Of a DNA stretch of 64,000 bases, positions 34,431-43,842 are shown one piece after another. The DNA is from Lacinutrix sp. Bg11-31. Its GTDB lineage: Bacteria; Bacteroidota; Bacteroidia; Flavobacteriales; Flavobacteriaceae. A program made the position numbers and the translations under genes. Numbering within the stretch: position 1 is the first letter of the stretch; the number at the start of each line of letters is the position of its first letter. Under the pieces are notes generated by a model. The model saw only the letters and a program-made list of their open reading frames with translations, was not told where the DNA came from and did not search any database. The DNA lies in assembly GCF_002831665.1 (NCBI RefSeq), contig NZ_CP025118.1, positions 2,914,001 to 2,978,000 of the forward strand. The letters run 5' to 3'.

Positions 34431-35537
34431 TTATCGATAAAACACACGTTTAATACGTTGAGATACAGAGGTTAGTAATTCGTATGAGATAGAGTTGATG
34501 CTTTCTGCTAAGCTTTCGGCAGAGTGTTGAGGTCCAAAAACAATAACCTCATCACCTTCTTTGCAAGAAATAGTTGTAACATCTACCATAATCATATCCA
34601 TACAAACATTACCAATTATAAATGCTTTTTGGTTATTTATAAATACAAATCCTTTTCCGTTTCCAAACAGTCTATTTATGCCATCTGCATGACCAATAGG
34701 TAAGGTTGCGGTTTTAATATCTTCATTAGCAATAAAGGCACGATTATAACCCAAACTATCACCTTTTTTTATGGTGTGAATTTGAGAAATACTTGTTTTT
34801 AATGTCCCAACTGGTTTTAGGTTTTTGTTAATTTCTGGATTATTTCCAAAGCCATACAATCCAATTCCACATCTAACCATATCGAAATGTGCTTCTGGAT
34901 AATTTAATACTCCAGAGGTGTTACTTTGATGCAAAAGAGGTTGGTAACCTAAATTATCTATCATCTTTTTCGCAATACGTTTAAAACTTTTAATTTGATT
35001 TAATGTGAAGTCTTTTTCGTTTACATCCTCACTTGCTGCTAAATGCGAAAAGAGTGATTTCACTTTTATTGCTTCAGTCGTTTTTAGACTGTTCAGGATG
35101 GTTTCAGCTTCAGCTTCAGCAAAACCTAATCTATTTAAACCTGTATTAAATTTTATGTGAATAGGATAATTGTATTGTTTTTGTTTTTCAGCGACAGTTA
35201 TAAATTCATTTAAAACACGTTGAGAATATATACTAGGTTCTAGACAGCGTTCTATAATTAATTTAAATTTTTCAGGTTGAGGATGCAACACCAAAATTGG
35301 TGTTTTTATGCCTGCATCTCTTAGTGAAATAGCTTCGTTTGTATATGCTACAGCAAAATAATCTACATTTAAGTCTTCAAGATATTTTGCTATTTCTACA
35401 GCATCGCTTCCATAAGCATAAGCTTTTACTACGGCTAAAAACTTGGTGCTACTTTTAAGTTTAGATTTTATAAAAGTAACATTATGTTTTAAAGCGCTTA
35501 AGTCTATTTCCAGAATGGTTTCCTGAGATTTAAGCAT
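34431..35537 (-). CDS. alr: Alanine racemase
   Basis: A 368-residue PLP enzyme that makes D-alanine for peptidoglycan. The PLP lysine is Lys38 in VVKAYAYG, the second catalytic base is the Tyr of [10 protein letters not shown] and the barrel motif is GLNRLGF. It is a stand-alone racemase rather than the MurF-Alr fusion that some Bacteroidota carry. Its start overlaps the end of tdk by eight bases, so the two are co-transcribed. Confidence 0.96.
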   Translation of the reverse strand: MLKSQETILEIDLSALKHNVTFIKSKLKSSTKFLAVVKAYAYGSDAVEIAKYLEDLNVDYFAVAYTNEAISLRDAGIKTPILVLHPQPEKFKLIIERCLEPSIYSQRVLNEFITVAEKQKQYNYPIHIKFNTGLNRLGFAEAEAETILNSLKTTEAIKVKSLFSHLAASEDVNEKDFTLNQIKSFKRIAKKMIDNLGYQPLLHQSNTSGVLNYPEAHFDMVRCGIGLYGFGNNPEINKNLKPVGTLKTSISQIHTIKKGDSLGYNRAFIANEDIKTATLPIGHADGINRLFGNGKGFVFINNQKAFIIGNVCMDMIMVDVTTISCKEGDEVIVFGPQHSAESLAESINSISYELLTSVSQRIKRVFYR

Positions 35538-36171
35538 CTTTATCTTTAGGTTTTAGTGCTTCGGCATCATTCACTTCCATTGTTTTTATTTTTTCTCGCG
35601 TGATTGCTTTATAGTATGCTGCTCGACTTAAAGGTTCGTATTCTTCAATTTCGCCTAATAACACAAGATCTTCACTTTTATTTTTTCGGTAACTAAATTG
35701 TGCAAGATTTCCTGTACGTGTACAAACGGCATGTACTTTGGTAACATACTCTGCAGTTGCCATTAAATTAGGCATTGGTCCAAATGGATTGCCTTTAAAA
35801 TCCATATCTAACCCAGCAACAATAACACGAATGCCTTTGTTTGCTAAATCGTTACAAACACGTACAATTTCGTCGTCGAAAAACTGAGCTTCGTCAATAC
35901 CAACCACATCGCAACCATCTGCCAAAATAGGAATATTAGCAGCGGCAGGAACTGGAGTAGAGCGAATTTGGTTAGCATCGTGAGAGACTACCATTTCGTC
36001 ATCATATCGCACATCTATTGCAGGCTTGAATATTTCTACTTTTTGCTTTGCAAACTGTGCACGTTTTAGTCTTCGAATAAGCTCTTCGGTTTTTCCAGAA
36101 AACATGGAACCGCAAATAACTTCAATCCAACCAAATTGTTCTTTTTGATTTACTGTATTTTCAAGAAACAT
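35530..36171 (-). CDS. tdk: Thymidine kinase
   Basis: A 213-residue type II thymidine kinase for pyrimidine salvage. Walker A is [16 protein letters not shown] and the Walker B/catalytic stretch is [12 protein letters not shown]. The lasso region reads [16 protein letters not shown] and has lost three of the four zinc cysteines seen in other kinases of this type; I believe this is usual in the Bacteroidota branch. The carboxy end is longer and charged. It is the promoter-proximal gene of tdk-alr. A 20-base palindrome lies in its leader. Confidence 0.95.
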   Translation of the reverse strand: MFLENTVNQKEQFGWIEVICGSMFSGKTEELIRRLKRAQFAKQKVEIFKPAIDVRYDDEMVVSHDANQIRSTPVPAAANIPILADGCDVVGIDEAQFFDDEIVRVCNDLANKGIRVIVAGLDMDFKGNPFGPMPNLMATAEYVTKVHAVCTRTGNLAQFSYRKNKSEDLVLLGEIEEYEPLSRAAYYKAITREKIKTMEVNDAEALKPKDKDA

Positions 36172-36190
36172 TTCGTAATTTTAACACACC

Positions 36191-36210
36191 AACAAGAAAC
36201 ATTTCTTGTT
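36191..36210. promoter_or_regulatory. Palindrome in the tdk leader
   Basis: AACAAGAAA-CA-TTTCTTGTT: perfect nine-base arms with a two-base centre, 20 bases before the tdk start and downstream of its -7 element. It could be an operator or an mRNA hairpin. Confidence 0.4.
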
Positions 36211-36225
36211 GCTATAAAGGTGGCT

Positions 36226-36233
36226 CAAATTTA
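36226..36233 (-). promoter_or_regulatory. -7 promoter element for tdk-alr
   Basis: Minus-strand TAAATTTG, exact consensus, 55 bases before the tdk start. Confidence 0.5.
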
Positions 36234-36258
36234 TTAAAAATCAAAAGCCTAAATTGTA

Positions 36259-36266
36259 TAAATTTG
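36259..36266 (+). promoter_or_regulatory. -7 promoter element for the 242-residue gene
   Basis: TAAATTTG, exact consensus, 22 bases before the start codon at 36289. Confidence 0.5.
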
Positions 36267-36288
36267 AATAATTATAAAATTTTAATCT

Positions 36289-37017
36289 ATGAAGAAGAAG
36301 TTAGAATCCGAATTGATGAGTATTGCTCACAAGATTCTTAAACTAAAAGGGAAAGAAGATGTAAATAGAATGCATACTGAAGTTGCTGCTTTATACGAAA
36401 AACTTACCGTTTTAAAATTTGCGCAAGAAAACTTTGAAGACGATTTACCTACCATTGGTAACGATTCTTCTTTTTTTGGGATGTTAGACACTGCTTTTAA
36501 TAATACCGTAAGTGATAATATTGAGGTTGGAAACAAAACATATATTGATGTAGATGAACGAGATGACGATGAAATAATGGAGCCTGTAATAGAAAAAATT
36601 AAAGATATGGTTGCTCAAATGCCTCAAGAAACACAAGAGGTTGATGCTATTTTTGAGTCTATAAAGCCTAAATACCATAAAAATGATTTTGAAGATATTA
36701 CTGCCGATTTTAATGAAACTCCAATTTTCGATAAAGTAAGTGATATTAAATCTACCGAAAAAAAATCGTTAAACGATAAGTTAAAATCAGGCGGATTAAC
36801 CATTGGTTTAAACGATAAGTTGGCTTTTATAAAATATTTATTCGATGGTAAAAATGAAGATTATGATCGTGTGGTTTCACAATTAAACACGATGTCTAAT
36901 TTTAAAGAAGCCAATACCTTTATAGAAAACACTGTAAAACCAGATTATAAATCTTGGGCAGATAAAGATGAATATGTTGAGCGTTTTATGGCGATTATTG
37001 AATCTAGGTTTAATTAG
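36289..37017 (+). CDS. Conserved-looking acidic protein of unknown function
   Basis: A 242-residue soluble protein without signal peptide or membrane segment. I do not recognise a named family. Residues about 1-45 are helical (MKKKLESELMSIAHKILKLKG). A low-complexity acidic middle (VDVDERDDDEIMEPVIEKI) follows, and the carboxy half (about 165-242) is a regular helical block with NDKLAFIKYLFDG and DYDRVVSQLNTMSNFKEANTFIE. A consensus promoter element and normal base composition show that it is a real gene. It lies nine bases before the DoxX-like gene, so both may be one transcript. Confidence 0.75.
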   Translation: MKKKLESELMSIAHKILKLKGKEDVNRMHTEVAALYEKLTVLKFAQENFEDDLPTIGNDSSFFGMLDTAFNNTVSDNIEVGNKTYIDVDERDDDEIMEPVIEKIKDMVAQMPQETQEVDAIFESIKPKYHKNDFEDITADFNETPIFDKVSDIKSTEKKSLNDKLKSGGLTIGLNDKLAFIKYLFDGKNEDYDRVVSQLNTMSNFKEANTFIENTVKPDYKSWADKDEYVERFMAIIESRFN

Positions 37018-37026
37018 TAAAAAAGA

Positions 37027-37389
37027 ATGAGTATTAAAAAAATTATTTATTGGATTGCAACTATAGGAGTTTGCGGTATATTTCTATTTTCGGCAGGTAT
37101 GTATTTTACAAAATACGAGATGGTAAAAGGTTTCTTTGAAGTACTTAACCACCCTACTTATCTTGTTTATCCTTTAGCAACACTAAAAATTATTGGTGTA
37201 ATAATGATTTTGTTGCGTAAAAATAGTTGGCTTACTGAATGGGCTTATGCTGGTTTTTTTTTTAATGCAATTCTAGCAAGTGCTGCGCATTATAATGCAG
37301 GACATGAAATAGGATTGTCTTACGTGGTGATTCCTCTAATATTAATTTCTTACTTTCTAGGAAAAGTGGTTAGACCAATTAAAAGTTAA
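37027..37389 (+). CDS. DoxX-like family membrane protein
   Basis: A 120-residue protein with four predicted helices (about 5-25, 44-63, 72-90 and 97-115). The motifs GIFLFSAGMYFTKYEMVKGFFEVLNHPTY-like start, LKIIGVIMIL and HYNAGHEIG match DoxX-like small membrane proteins, whose role is mostly unknown. The end overlaps the stop of the converging DUF11 protein gene by four bases. Confidence 0.78.
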   Translation: MSIKKIIYWIATIGVCGIFLFSAGMYFTKYEMVKGFFEVLNHPTYLVYPLATLKIIGVIMILLRKNSWLTEWAYAGFFFNAILASAAHYNAGHEIGLSYVVIPLILISYFLGKVVRPIKS

Positions 37390-40300
37390 TAATTAAGATA
37401 CAACCAACCTACAAAAGGTTTTTCTAAAGCGTTAATTGTTATTACATAGTAGTAAGTGCCAACAGGTAAACGCGTATTAGATTTTGGAACTCCTTTATTT
37501 GGAATACCGTTCCAGTTGTTTTTATAGTTGTTAGTTTCGAAAACCAACTTTCCATAGCGATTAAATATTTTTACATTATTTATAGGATAATCTTCAATAC
37601 AATTTATTATAAATGTATCGTTATCTCCATCATTATTTGGCGAAACACCTTGCGATATTTTTAAACAGTCGTTTACAGAAACTTCGGCTGAGTCTTCATT
37701 GTTAGTTTCGTCTCTGTCAATTTCGGTTACACTATTTAAACTAGCTGTATTTAATAAGTTGTGAGACGAAATTACTTGAGCAGATATGTTTAGTGTTTCA
37801 GATTGATTAGTGTTTAAATTGGGTAAATTCCAAAGAAAAGAAGTTTCATTATATATACCATAAGTTGTGTTAGAGTTCTGGTAAATATAGCCACTAGGTA
37901 GACTTTCATATATAGAAATAGTAGTAGCATTTGTGGTTCCTATATTTGTTGCTGTAATGGTAAATGTAACGGTTCCACCAATTGAAACTTCCGTAGGTGA
38001 AACAGATTTTAATACTTCAATATCAACATCAGTCATTAAAATAGTAACCTCTGCTGTATCTTCATTATTTGTGAGGTCTCTGTCTGTTTCTGTGAGACTA
38101 TTTAAACTAACGCTATTTACTAAATCATTTGATGAAACAACCTGAGCAATAATAGTTAATGTTTCGGTTTGATTTGGAGATAAACTATTTAAATTCCATA
38201 ATGAAGAAGCATCAATATAAACACCTAAGCTAGTCGATGCAGATATAAATTGATAACCAGAAGGTAAGTTTTCTAAAATAGAAATATTTGTAGCTTCAGA
38301 TGTGCCTAAATTAGAAATTGTAATAGTAAAAGTTACGTTTTCTCCAACAAAGGCTTGAGTTGGTAACACGGATTTTAGAACTTCAATATCAACATTAGTA
38401 TTGTCTGCAATAACATCTAAAGTTGCGTTAGCAAGTGAGGTGTCGATATTATTTTGGTCTGAAAAATTAGCATTATCATTTAAATAAGTTCCAATAATAG
38501 TAGAGGTAACAGGAACAGCAAATGTGCAAGTTTCAATACCATTAGGAAACATTAAATTATTAACGATTACACTTGTATCTCCATTGTTTCCTGTAAATGT
38601 AGCTGTACAGCCATTGCTCTGTACCCAATTTATTGGTCCAGCAATGGTTAATCCGGTTGGAAGATTATCGGTAAAGTCTATATTGTTTTGTGCTGGGTTA
38701 CCAGCCAAGTTGGTAACAGTAAATTCTAAAACACTTTGTTGTCCAACAATAATTTGAGTTGGCGTAAACAATTTTACAACTGTTGGTGCAATAACTTGAA
38801 TATTGCTAATAGAAATATTAGTTTCGAGAGTTAACTCTTGGTTATCGCTTTCGTTTGGTATGGCTTGAGCATTGTTTGTAAATGCACCACCAAAACTTGG
38901 AGCAGTAACCGGAATTGTAATTTGTATTGTTGACGCTGCATCCATATTTGGTATTACTCCAGTTATAGTATTTCCTGTTGTTGTAAAAGTGGTACAACTG
39001 GCATTTCCATTTGTTACAGTACAAGTTGGAGTACCATTTAAGATGAATTCGCTTCCTATTATATCTTGAAAGTCAATATTAATAGCATTAGAACTCGTGT
39101 TGCTATTTGTAATATCTATTATCCAATTAAAATCTTGATTAACAACAACCTGAGTAAATTCTGGATAGGTTTGTACAACCAAATCTACACAAGGTGCAAA
39201 ATAAGTTACTACACTCGCTTGGTTATTACCAAGAGCATTATCTGCTAAATTATCAACACTAGTTATTCTTACACCATTGGTTGCTTCTATTGCAGAACTA
39301 GAACATTCTGGTTCCCAGTTTACTATTACTTGAAAAGTAATAGAACTCTGCGCAGGTAATGAGTAATTATCTTGAGGATTAATGCTCCAAAAAATATCTT
39401 CCATTCCAGCGTCTGGAATACCATCTAATACAATACCAATATTGGCATTAATAACCGTTGGGCAAGTTGCTGTTCCGGTTGTTGAGGCACAATTTACAGA
39501 CACTAAAGCAGCAGTTGTTTGTGTGTTTGCTCCATTTGGCATGTAGTCTTCTATTTCTACTAAGGCATTTGTGGTTGCATTTGGGTTTGTTACTGTAATT
39601 TCATAAGTTACATTTCCCCAACCAACTGTGTTTGCCGCATCGCTACCAAGTGGAAAAACAGGATCTATTTGTACTTTAGTAACTTGTAAATCTACTATCT
39701 CTTCAGGATCGCAAAGTGGTAAAGGAGGTAATATTACAAAATCACTTTCTGCATTGTTTACAACATTGCTTTCTAAAATAGTAGTTTCTAATAAGTTTAC
39801 TCCACTTCTTACGTGTCCATCCGAATTAATAATTGTTCCAGTAGAGCAGTCGTCTGGATCTATAAACTTTACAACTGTTGTGACGGTTATGGTAACATTA
39901 GCAGGAATAATAAATTCGTTAGTAGACCAAAAAACACCTTGATCTGTTAAGGTAAAATCATTACATGTTATATTTCCTGTAGTTGCGTCGCAAGTAATAG
40001 ATACAATTTCCCAATCTATATTTACAGATAAATTTTGAAGAAAAAAGCGTCCATAACCATCAAGCGGTCCATTGTTACACGCTATGGTTTCGAAAGTTAT
40101 TTCTTCATCCCAACTCACCATGTCTGTTGGTAAAGGTGTAATTTGTGTAGTCTCGATACATAAATCTGTTGTATCACAAACTGAAGGGTCAATAAGTTGT
40201 GTAAAAACTAAATTAGAATTGTTAGAAGATTCATTAGCATGGTCTATTTCAATTCTTATAAAGCTATCAACAGCTAATGCATCTATTTCAAGACTACAAG

Positions 40301-41162
40301 CAGGTTCTAAATATTTGTAAACAATTTCAAAACTTAAAGAACTATTTGCATTAAACTGAATAGGGTTATTATAGCTAAAAAAAGTAGTAAACTGAGGACT
40401 AGCAGTTAATACAGGTCCAGAATTTTGTGGTACTCCAGAAGCATCTGGACATAGTGTACCATTTGTTCCACTTAAACAAGAAATAGATTGGAATTGCACA
40501 TTTGGTATTCCAAAATTAATAGCGTTCGCCAATTGCATTCTACCAGAAAAACTACTTAAAGGAAAACCAATACTGCTATTGTTTGTAATAGTAAATTGGT
40601 AAGTGACTGTATCGTCCCAATTGGATATTCCAGTACCTTGAGCAGGTGTAATTTGAGAATAGACAACAGAAAAATCTATAGGTAAATCATTAACATCTAT
40701 AGAAATTATGGATTGGTTGTTTGAAGAGTTATTGTCTGTGGTTCCATTAGGAGGAAAAACAGTAACATTAGTGGCAATTCCTCCAGGAGTTATTGGAGCA
40801 CGAACAGTTACCAAAACTTCTACACTAGAATTACTAGGCATATTTGCAATGGTTCCAGTAAGTGTATTTCCAGTAAAAACTAAATTAGTAACAGCACTTG
40901 ACCCTCCATTTGGATTCTGGCTCATAGATACAAAGTAACTCACATTTGTACTTAACGTTTGTGAAAAAGTAGCATTATTAACTTCATTTCCCGAGTTTAG
41001 AATAGTTACTAAATACAGAAAATCTTGATAAATATTTACATTAGAAACAGTTGTTCCAGAATTATTTTGTGCTTCTACAACAATTGATAAATCTGTAGTT
41101 TGTGCTTTTACATTTAAAAATGAAAAACAAAGAATGAATAAGCAAATAGCGATTTTTTGCAT
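37386..41162 (-). CDS. Large DUF11-repeat surface protein with CHU_C-type (gliding-associated) sorting domain
   Basis: A 1258-residue exported protein with a signal peptide (residues 1-20, ends VKAQ). Most of it is a chain of DUF11-like beta-sandwich repeats (typical units DIEVLKSVSPTEVSIGGTVTF... with the start at V-x-F-T-I-T). The last two units are near copies of each other. The final 93 residues are the CHU_C/type B T9SS domain (KISQGVSPNNDGDNDTFII, VKIFNRYGKLVFE, PVGTYYYVITI), so it is exported by the type IX system. It is very poor in Lys in its middle and rich in Thr/Asn. Adhesion or gliding-matrix role is inferred. Confidence 0.9.
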   Translation of the reverse strand: MQKIAICLFILCFSFLNVKAQTTDLSIVVEAQNNSGTTVSNVNIYQDFLYLVTILNSGNEVNNATFSQTLSTNVSYFVSMSQNPNGGSSAVTNLVFTGNTLTGTIANMPSNSSVEVLVTVRAPITPGGIATNVTVFPPNGTTDNNSSNNQSIISIDVNDLPIDFSVVYSQITPAQGTGISNWDDTVTYQFTITNNSSIGFPLSSFSGRMQLANAINFGIPNVQFQSISCLSGTNGTLCPDASGVPQNSGPVLTASPQFTTFFSYNNPIQFNANSSLSFEIVYKYLEPACSLEIDALAVDSFIRIEIDHANESSNNSNLVFTQLIDPSVCDTTDLCIETTQITPLPTDMVSWDEEITFETIACNNGPLDGYGRFFLQNLSVNIDWEIVSITCDATTGNITCNDFTLTDQGVFWSTNEFIIPANVTITVTTVVKFIDPDDCSTGTIINSDGHVRSGVNLLETTILESNVVNNAESDFVILPPLPLCDPEEIVDLQVTKVQIDPVFPLGSDAANTVGWGNVTYEITVTNPNATTNALVEIEDYMPNGANTQTTAALVSVNCASTTGTATCPTVINANIGIVLDGIPDAGMEDIFWSINPQDNYSLPAQSSITFQVIVNWEPECSSSAIEATNGVRITSVDNLADNALGNNQASVVTYFAPCVDLVVQTYPEFTQVVVNQDFNWIIDITNSNTSSNAINIDFQDIIGSEFILNGTPTCTVTNGNASCTTFTTTGNTITGVIPNMDAASTIQITIPVTAPSFGGAFTNNAQAIPNESDNQELTLETNISISNIQVIAPTVVKLFTPTQIIVGQQSVLEFTVTNLAGNPAQNNIDFTDNLPTGLTIAGPINWVQSNGCTATFTGNNGDTSVIVNNLMFPNGIETCTFAVPVTSTIIGTYLNDNANFSDQNNIDTSLANATLDVIADNTNVDIEVLKSVLPTQAFVGENVTFTITISNLGTSEATNISILENLPSGYQFISASTSLGVYIDASSLWNLNSLSPNQTETLTIIAQVVSSNDLVNSVSLNSLTETDRDLTNNEDTAEVTILMTDVDIEVLKSVSPTEVSIGGTVTFTITATNIGTTNATTISIYESLPSGYIYQNSNTTYGIYNETSFLWNLPNLNTNQSETLNISAQVISSHNLLNTASLNSVTEIDRDETNNEDSAEVSVNDCLKISQGVSPNNDGDNDTFIINCIEDYPINNVKIFNRYGKLVFETNNYKNNWNGIPNKGVPKSNTRLPVGTYYYVITINALEKPFVGWLYLNY
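37668..38393 (-). repeat. Two tandem DUF11 units of about 120 residues
   Basis: Residues 924-1045 and 1046-1165 of the surface protein repeat the same pattern: VDIEVLKS, TFTIT-x-x-N-x-G-T, LPSGY, LWNL, NQ-x-ETL, LTNNED or DETNNED and AEV. The boundaries are at 38027/38028. Confidence 0.75.
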
Positions 41163-41201
41163 TGGTTGGTTTAGTAAGTAGATACCAAAATAATAAAAAG
41201 G

Positions 41202-41234
41202 TTGCGTAAAAAACGCTTAAAGATTGTAAATTTG
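41202..41234 (+). promoter_or_regulatory. Promoter of rsmI
   Basis: TTG at 41202-41204, a 22-base spacer and TAAATTTG at 41227-41234; the start codon lies 19 bases further. Confidence 0.6.
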
Positions 41235-41253
41235 AAATTATAAGTAATACTAA

Positions 41254-41925
41254 ATGAGCAAACTTTACATAGTACCAACACCTATAGGGAATTTGGAAGA
41301 TATGACTTTTAGAGCTATTTCGGTTTTAAAGTCTGCAGATTCTATTTTAGCTGAAGACACCAGAACTTCTGGAAAACTTTTGAAGCATTTTGATATAAAA
41401 ACACCAATGCACAGCCATCATATGCACAACGAGCATAAAACTGTTGAACGTTTGGTAGAGCGTTTAAAAAGCGGTGAAACTATTGCGCTTATTAGCGATG
41501 CAGGAACACCTGCTATTAGCGATCCTGGATTTTTATTAACTAGAGCTTGTGTAGAAAATGGTATAGAAGTAGATTGTTTACCTGGCGCAACAGCCTTTGT
41601 TCCAGCTTTAGTAAACTCTGGATTGCCAAATAATAAGTTTGTGTTCGAAGGTTTTTTACCAGTTAAAAAAGGAAGACAAACACGGTTAAAATTTCTAGCA
41701 GAAGAAACAAGAACTATTATATTTTACGAAAGCCCACACAAATTAATAAAAACCTTAGGTCATTTTTGTGAGTATTTTGGAGAAGACAGGCCAGTTTCTG
41801 TATCACGAGAACTTACCAAAATGTATGAGGAAACCATAAGAGGTACTGCCAAAGAAGTGTTAGTACACTACACTAATAAGCCGCCAAAAGGAGAGATTGT
41901 TATTGTTGTAGGAGGAAAAAAGTAG
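41254..41925 (+). CDS. rsmI: 16S rRNA 2'-O-ribose methyltransferase (C1402)
   Basis: A 223-residue enzyme of the tetrapyrrole-methylase fold. The start is the RsmI signature (IVPTPIGNLEDMTFRAI), followed by LAEDTRTSGKLL, ISDAGTPAISDPGF, CLPGATAFVPALVNSGL and GEIVIVVGGKK. It methylates the ribose of C1402 in 16S rRNA near the P site. The carboxy end lacks the long extra domain of enterobacterial RsmI. A good promoter lies just upstream. Confidence 0.95.
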   Translation: MSKLYIVPTPIGNLEDMTFRAISVLKSADSILAEDTRTSGKLLKHFDIKTPMHSHHMHNEHKTVERLVERLKSGETIALISDAGTPAISDPGFLLTRACVENGIEVDCLPGATAFVPALVNSGLPNNKFVFEGFLPVKKGRQTRLKFLAEETRTIIFYESPHKLIKTLGHFCEYFGEDRPVSVSRELTKMYEETIRGTAKEVLVHYTNKPPKGEIVIVVGGKK

Positions 41926-41956
41926 ATAAACTAAGTTAACCAAATAATATCTTTTA

Positions 41957-42526
41957 ATGCAAGGTCTACTACATAGTATTACTCAATGTTCCATTTGTAA
42001 GGATCACCTTCCTCTTGGACCAAGACCTGTAGTTACTGCGCATCTAGAATCTAAAATTGTAATTATTGGTCAAGCACCAGGAACTAAAGTTCACGAATCT
42101 GGAATACCTTGGGACGACCAAAGTGGTAAAAAACTAAGGGAATGGCTTAATGTTAGTGATGAAGATTTTTATAATACTAAAAACTTCGCCATAATACCAA
42201 TAGGATTTTGCTATCCTGGCAAAGGAAAAACGGGAGATTTACCACCAAGAAAAGAATGTGCTCCAGAGTGGCACGAGCAGTTATTGCAAAAGATGCCAAA
42301 AGTAGAATTAGTACTATTAATTGGTGCTTATGCTCAAAAATATTACTTAAAAGAAGGCTTTAAAAAAAACCTTACAGAAACTGTTGGTGAGTATAAAACC
42401 TATTTACCAAAATATTTTCCAATGCCGCATCCTTCGCCAACTAATAGGTTTTGGAGAAGTAAAAATCCTTGGTTCGAGGAATTGGTTGTGCCAGAGTTGC
42501 AAGAGAAGATTAGAGAGATTCTATAA
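41957..42526 (+). CDS. Uracil-DNA glycosylase family protein
   Basis: A 189-residue member of the uracil-DNA glycosylase superfamily. Motif A is IVIIGQAPGTKVHESGIPWDD and the carboxy motif is MPHPSPTNRFWRSK. There is a Cys-x2-Cys start (CSICKDH). Without the four-cysteine iron-sulfur pattern of family 4 it is better called a UdgX/MUG-like family protein of uncertain substrate. It follows rsmI by 31 bases. Confidence 0.78.
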   Translation: MQGLLHSITQCSICKDHLPLGPRPVVTAHLESKIVIIGQAPGTKVHESGIPWDDQSGKKLREWLNVSDEDFYNTKNFAIIPIGFCYPGKGKTGDLPPRKECAPEWHEQLLQKMPKVELVLLIGAYAQKYYLKEGFKKNLTETVGEYKTYLPKYFPMPHPSPTNRFWRSKNPWFEELVVPELQEKIREIL

Positions 42527-42555
42527 AAACGCAAAAATTCGCCAAAATAATAGAT

Positions 42556-42592
42556 TTAAAAAAAACCTCACTATTTCTAGCAAGGTTTAATC
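42556..42592. terminator. Weak bidirectional terminator
   Basis: AAACCT and AGGTTT (six bases) flank a loop in the 107-base gap between two converging genes, with A and T runs on either side. Weak. Confidence 0.35.
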
Positions 42593-42633
42593 TATTGTAT
42601 CTAAAAGTAAAGTAATCTAATAATCGAGACTAT

Positions 42634-43224
42634 CTAAACATGTTTTCCAACCTCAAAACCATGTTTTCCAAGGTATTGATCTCCACTTTCAATAGCATCA
42701 CCTTCAAGTGTTGTACCCATAGAATCGTTCCAACGGTTAAGGTACCCAAATAAAGAAATTACACCTAGCATTTCTACAATTTCACCTTCAGTCCAATGTG
42801 CATGTAAACGTTTTTGTATATCTGCATCAACAGCATTTGGAACTTGCGAAGCCGCTAAAGAGAAGTCTAAAGCAGCACGCTCAGCCTCGTTAAAAGCAGC
42901 ATGTGTTCTGTATTCCCAAATATTATCTAACTGCTCTTGTTCTGCTCCGTAACGCTCTGCAGCACGAATAGCGTGTGCTTGGCAATAACGGCAACCAGTT
43001 GTGTTACTAGAAACCCAAGCAATCATACGTTTTAAGGCTGAGGTAACTTTCCCTTCGTTAGCCATTACGGCTTTGTTTAAATTTATAAAAGCTTTAGAAA
43101 TGGCTGGTCTGCGCTGCATGGTAAGCACAGAGTTTGGGCAAAAACCTAAAGTTTCATTAAAGAACTCTGCTAGTTTTTTAGTTTCTAAATCGTGTTCGGC
43201 ATCTAAAGGCGTTACTAATGGCAT
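42634..43224 (-). CDS. Carboxymuconolactone decarboxylase/AhpD-like peroxidase-related protein
   Basis: A 196-residue alkyl-hydroperoxidase-D-like protein from the start MPLVTPLDAEHDLETKK. The redox Cys-x2-Cys is in TGCRYCQAHAIRAAE, the helix that ends in the proton-relay His. Helices before and after (FNEAERAALDFSLAASQVP and EGEIVEMLGVISLFGYLNRWNDSMG) fit the family. The frame is open 12 codons further up, but the ATG at 43224 gives the family start. A peroxidase or redox role is likely, and the neighbour is an OsmC protein, also a peroxide enzyme. Confidence 0.85.
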   Translation of the reverse strand: MPLVTPLDAEHDLETKKLAEFFNETLGFCPNSVLTMQRRPAISKAFINLNKAVMANEGKVTSALKRMIAWVSSNTTGCRYCQAHAIRAAERYGAEQEQLDNIWEYRTHAAFNEAERAALDFSLAASQVPNAVDADIQKRLHAHWTEGEIVEMLGVISLFGYLNRWNDSMGTTLEGDAIESGDQYLGKHGFEVGKHV

Positions 43225-43242
43225 ATATTTGTTTTTTAATAG

Positions 43243-43250
43243 TATTTTTG
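43243..43250 (+). promoter_or_regulatory. -7 promoter element for the OsmC gene
   Basis: TATTTTTG, exact consensus, 31 bases before the OsmC start. Confidence 0.45.
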
Positions 43251-43281
43251 ATAGGATCAATAAACGAAAAAATATTCAATT

Positions 43282-43704
43282 ATGTCGGATAAAGTAACTA
43301 CTGTTTGGAAAGAAAAAATGATTTTCGAGAGCGATAACCCAAGTGGTTATAGTTTTAATTTAGGTGTGTCGGAAGAAGATAACGACCCTTACAAGTCTTT
43401 AAGACCTAAGGCAGCAATGTTATCTGCTTTAGCAGCTTGTTCTGGATTAGATGTGGTTTCTGTTGCCGAAAAAATGAAAACAGAGTTTAGCGATTTTAAA
43501 ATAGAAGTAGTTGGCGAATTAACAGACGAGCACCCAAAAATATACCATACAGTAATTGTAGATTATCATTTTTATGGTAGCGATTTAGACGAGAAAAAGA
43601 TAACAAAAGCAGTAAACCTTTCGGTAGAGAAATATTGCGGTGTTATGGAAATGTTTCGTCAGTTTTCAAAAGTTGAAACTAAAATCAATTTTCATAATAA
43701 TTAA
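43282..43704 (+). CDS. OsmC family protein
   Basis: A 140-residue OsmC/Ohr-type protein. The first redox cysteine is Cys53 in AACSGLDVVS and the second in EKYCGVMEMF, the pattern of peroxide-reducing OsmC proteins. A pair of beta strands (KFKIEVVGELTDEHPKIYHTVIVDYHFYG-like) forms the dimer core. It likely reduces organic peroxides using a dithiol. It is divergent from the AhpD-like gene, so both may respond to oxidative stress. Confidence 0.85.
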   Translation: MSDKVTTVWKEKMIFESDNPSGYSFNLGVSEEDNDPYKSLRPKAAMLSALAACSGLDVVSVAEKMKTEFSDFKIEVVGELTDEHPKIYHTVIVDYHFYGSDLDEKKITKAVNLSVEKYCGVMEMFRQFSKVETKINFHNN

Positions 43705-43710
43705 ATTTTT

Positions 43711-43775
43711 GTCATTCAGAGCGCAGCGAAGAATCTCATTGATTGAAAAAAATTCTTCGCTACGCTCTTAATGAT
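43711..43775. repeat. GTCATTC-type palindromic intergenic repeat
   Basis: A 24-base near-palindrome (GTCATTCAGAGCGCAGCGAA paired with TTCGCTACGCTCTTAATGA) with a short A-rich loop. The motif is a frequent intergenic repeat in flavobacteria. Remaining gap to 43842 shows nothing else. Confidence 0.6.
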
Positions 43776-43842
43776 ACCTTAAATTAATAAGAGTTCGAGT
43801 AAGTAAACTATTCACTTATAACTATTCACTTTTCACTTAACC

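Noticed and set aside
38872..39248. Several plus-strand frames within the DUF11 protein gene
   Set aside because: Antisense shadows of low-complexity Thr/Asn coding sequence.
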